In this document: in pieces, positions 63,712 through 64,000 of the stretch
Layout of the letters: every line of letters begins with the position of its first letter
Position numbering within the stretch: position 1 is the first letter of the stretch
Position numbers and translations under genes: made by a program
Notes under the pieces: model-generated
The model's database searches: none
Seen by the model: only the letters and a program-made list of their open reading frames with translations
Told to the model about the DNA's origin: nothing
Source: Sphingobacterium chungjuense
GTDB taxonomy: Bacteria > Bacteroidota > Bacteroidia > Sphingobacteriales > Sphingobacteriaceae
Direction of reading: 5' to 3'
Assembly (NCBI RefSeq): GCF_011316935.1
Contig: NZ_WLYS01000001.1
Span: 434,001 to 498,000 of the forward strand
DNA: 64,000 nucleotides

Positions 63712-64000
63712 ATGAAATTACTTATAATTTTGGGCATCATTTGGATTTCATTGCTACAAGTGAATTGTGGTAGTGAATCCACTAAAAAACGAACAGAAAT
63801 GAACAACGGCAAGTATAACGAATTAACCGCAGAAGAGAAATATGTAATTGAGGATAAAGGAACAGAGCGACCATTCACGGGCGACTTGTTGGACAACAAA
63901 CAACAAGGCACGTATTTGTGTAAGCGCTGTGACGCTCCTTTATACCGATCAGAAGATAAGTTTGAATCTTTCTGTGGCTGGCCAAGCTTCGACGACGAAA
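63712..64000 (+). CDS. msrB: Peptide-methionine (R)-S-oxide reductase, lipoprotein (partial, C-terminus off window)
   Basis: Repairs oxidised methionine in envelope proteins. The first 96 residues are present. A lipoprotein signal ([19 protein letters not shown]) with Cys at residue 19 is followed by a linker and the MsrB domain from about residue 38: [14 protein letters not shown], the zinc pair CKRC, and [10 protein letters not shown]. The catalytic Cys and the second zinc pair are beyond the window edge. It is divergent from actA. Confidence 0.94.
   Translation, partial: MKLLIILGIIWISLLQVNCGSESTKKRTEMNNGKYNELTAEEKYVIEDKGTERPFTGDLLDNKQQGTYLCKRCDAPLYRSEDKFESFCGWPSFDDE

Noticed and set aside
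1..64000. CRISPR array, tRNA, rRNA, insertion sequence or prophage
   Set aside because: No spaced direct repeats, no tRNA-like TPsiC arms outside genes, no transposase or phage genes were seen on either strand.

Overview
The window looks like a chromosomal segment of a Bacteroidota bacterium, most likely Sphingobacteriaceae (Sphingobacterium or Pedobacter type). This rests on SusC/SusD pairs with a FecR-type regulator, a DUF6377-type membrane regulator, Bacteroidota lipoprotein signals, -7 promoter elements of the TAnnTTTG type, an alternative complex III/caa3 oxidase cluster, and a methionyl-tRNA synthetase that lacks the usual KMSKS sequence. I saw no rRNA, tRNA, insertion sequence, prophage or CRISPR array.

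Layout. 1-7269: a glycan-utilisation locus on the minus strand (membrane-bound regulator, SusC, SusD, GH30 glycosidase cut by the window edge), probably for a beta-glucan. 7272-9465: a sulfur-handling pair (MBL-fold/rhodanese hydrolase and a TauE/SafE exporter). 9659-10414: a CPBP protease gene split by an in-frame stop. 10715-21702: housekeeping genes (S4 protein, dapD, threonylcarbamoyl-AMP synthase, DUF4920, folP, TelA/XpaC pair, DUF3127, THUMP methyltransferase, HD hydrolase, GDPD, pepT, nitroreductase). 21881-22342: a divergent XRE regulator/SymE-like toxin pair with two matching palindromes. 22492-30703: a second SusCD locus, of the FecR/STN-domain type, with an ECF sigma gene at its downstream end. 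30800-37882: a signalling island holding an ECF sigma factor, a membrane anti-sigma factor, two damaged paralogues with TonB-like C-terminal domains, a flavin monooxygenase-like gene and a TonB-dependent receptor. 38239-46724: metG, LD-carboxypeptidase, DoxX, gluconate permease and kinase, an S10 peptidase and a conserved small protein.

46804-63486 is one long minus-strand respiratory cluster. It encodes alternative complex III (ActA-F), caa3 cytochrome oxidase subunits II, I, III, III and IV, heme A and heme O synthases, a SCO-like protein with no cysteine, and DUF420. Together these move electrons from menaquinol through ActA-F to cytochrome oxidase and supply its heme. The window ends inside an msrB lipoprotein gene.

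The main points for a second look are the sigma/anti-sigma/TonB-like island with its two broken paralogues, the SCO-like protein without copper ligands, the regulator/SymE pair, the nonsense-split CPBP gene, and a decayed or repeat-like stretch at 19430-19810.
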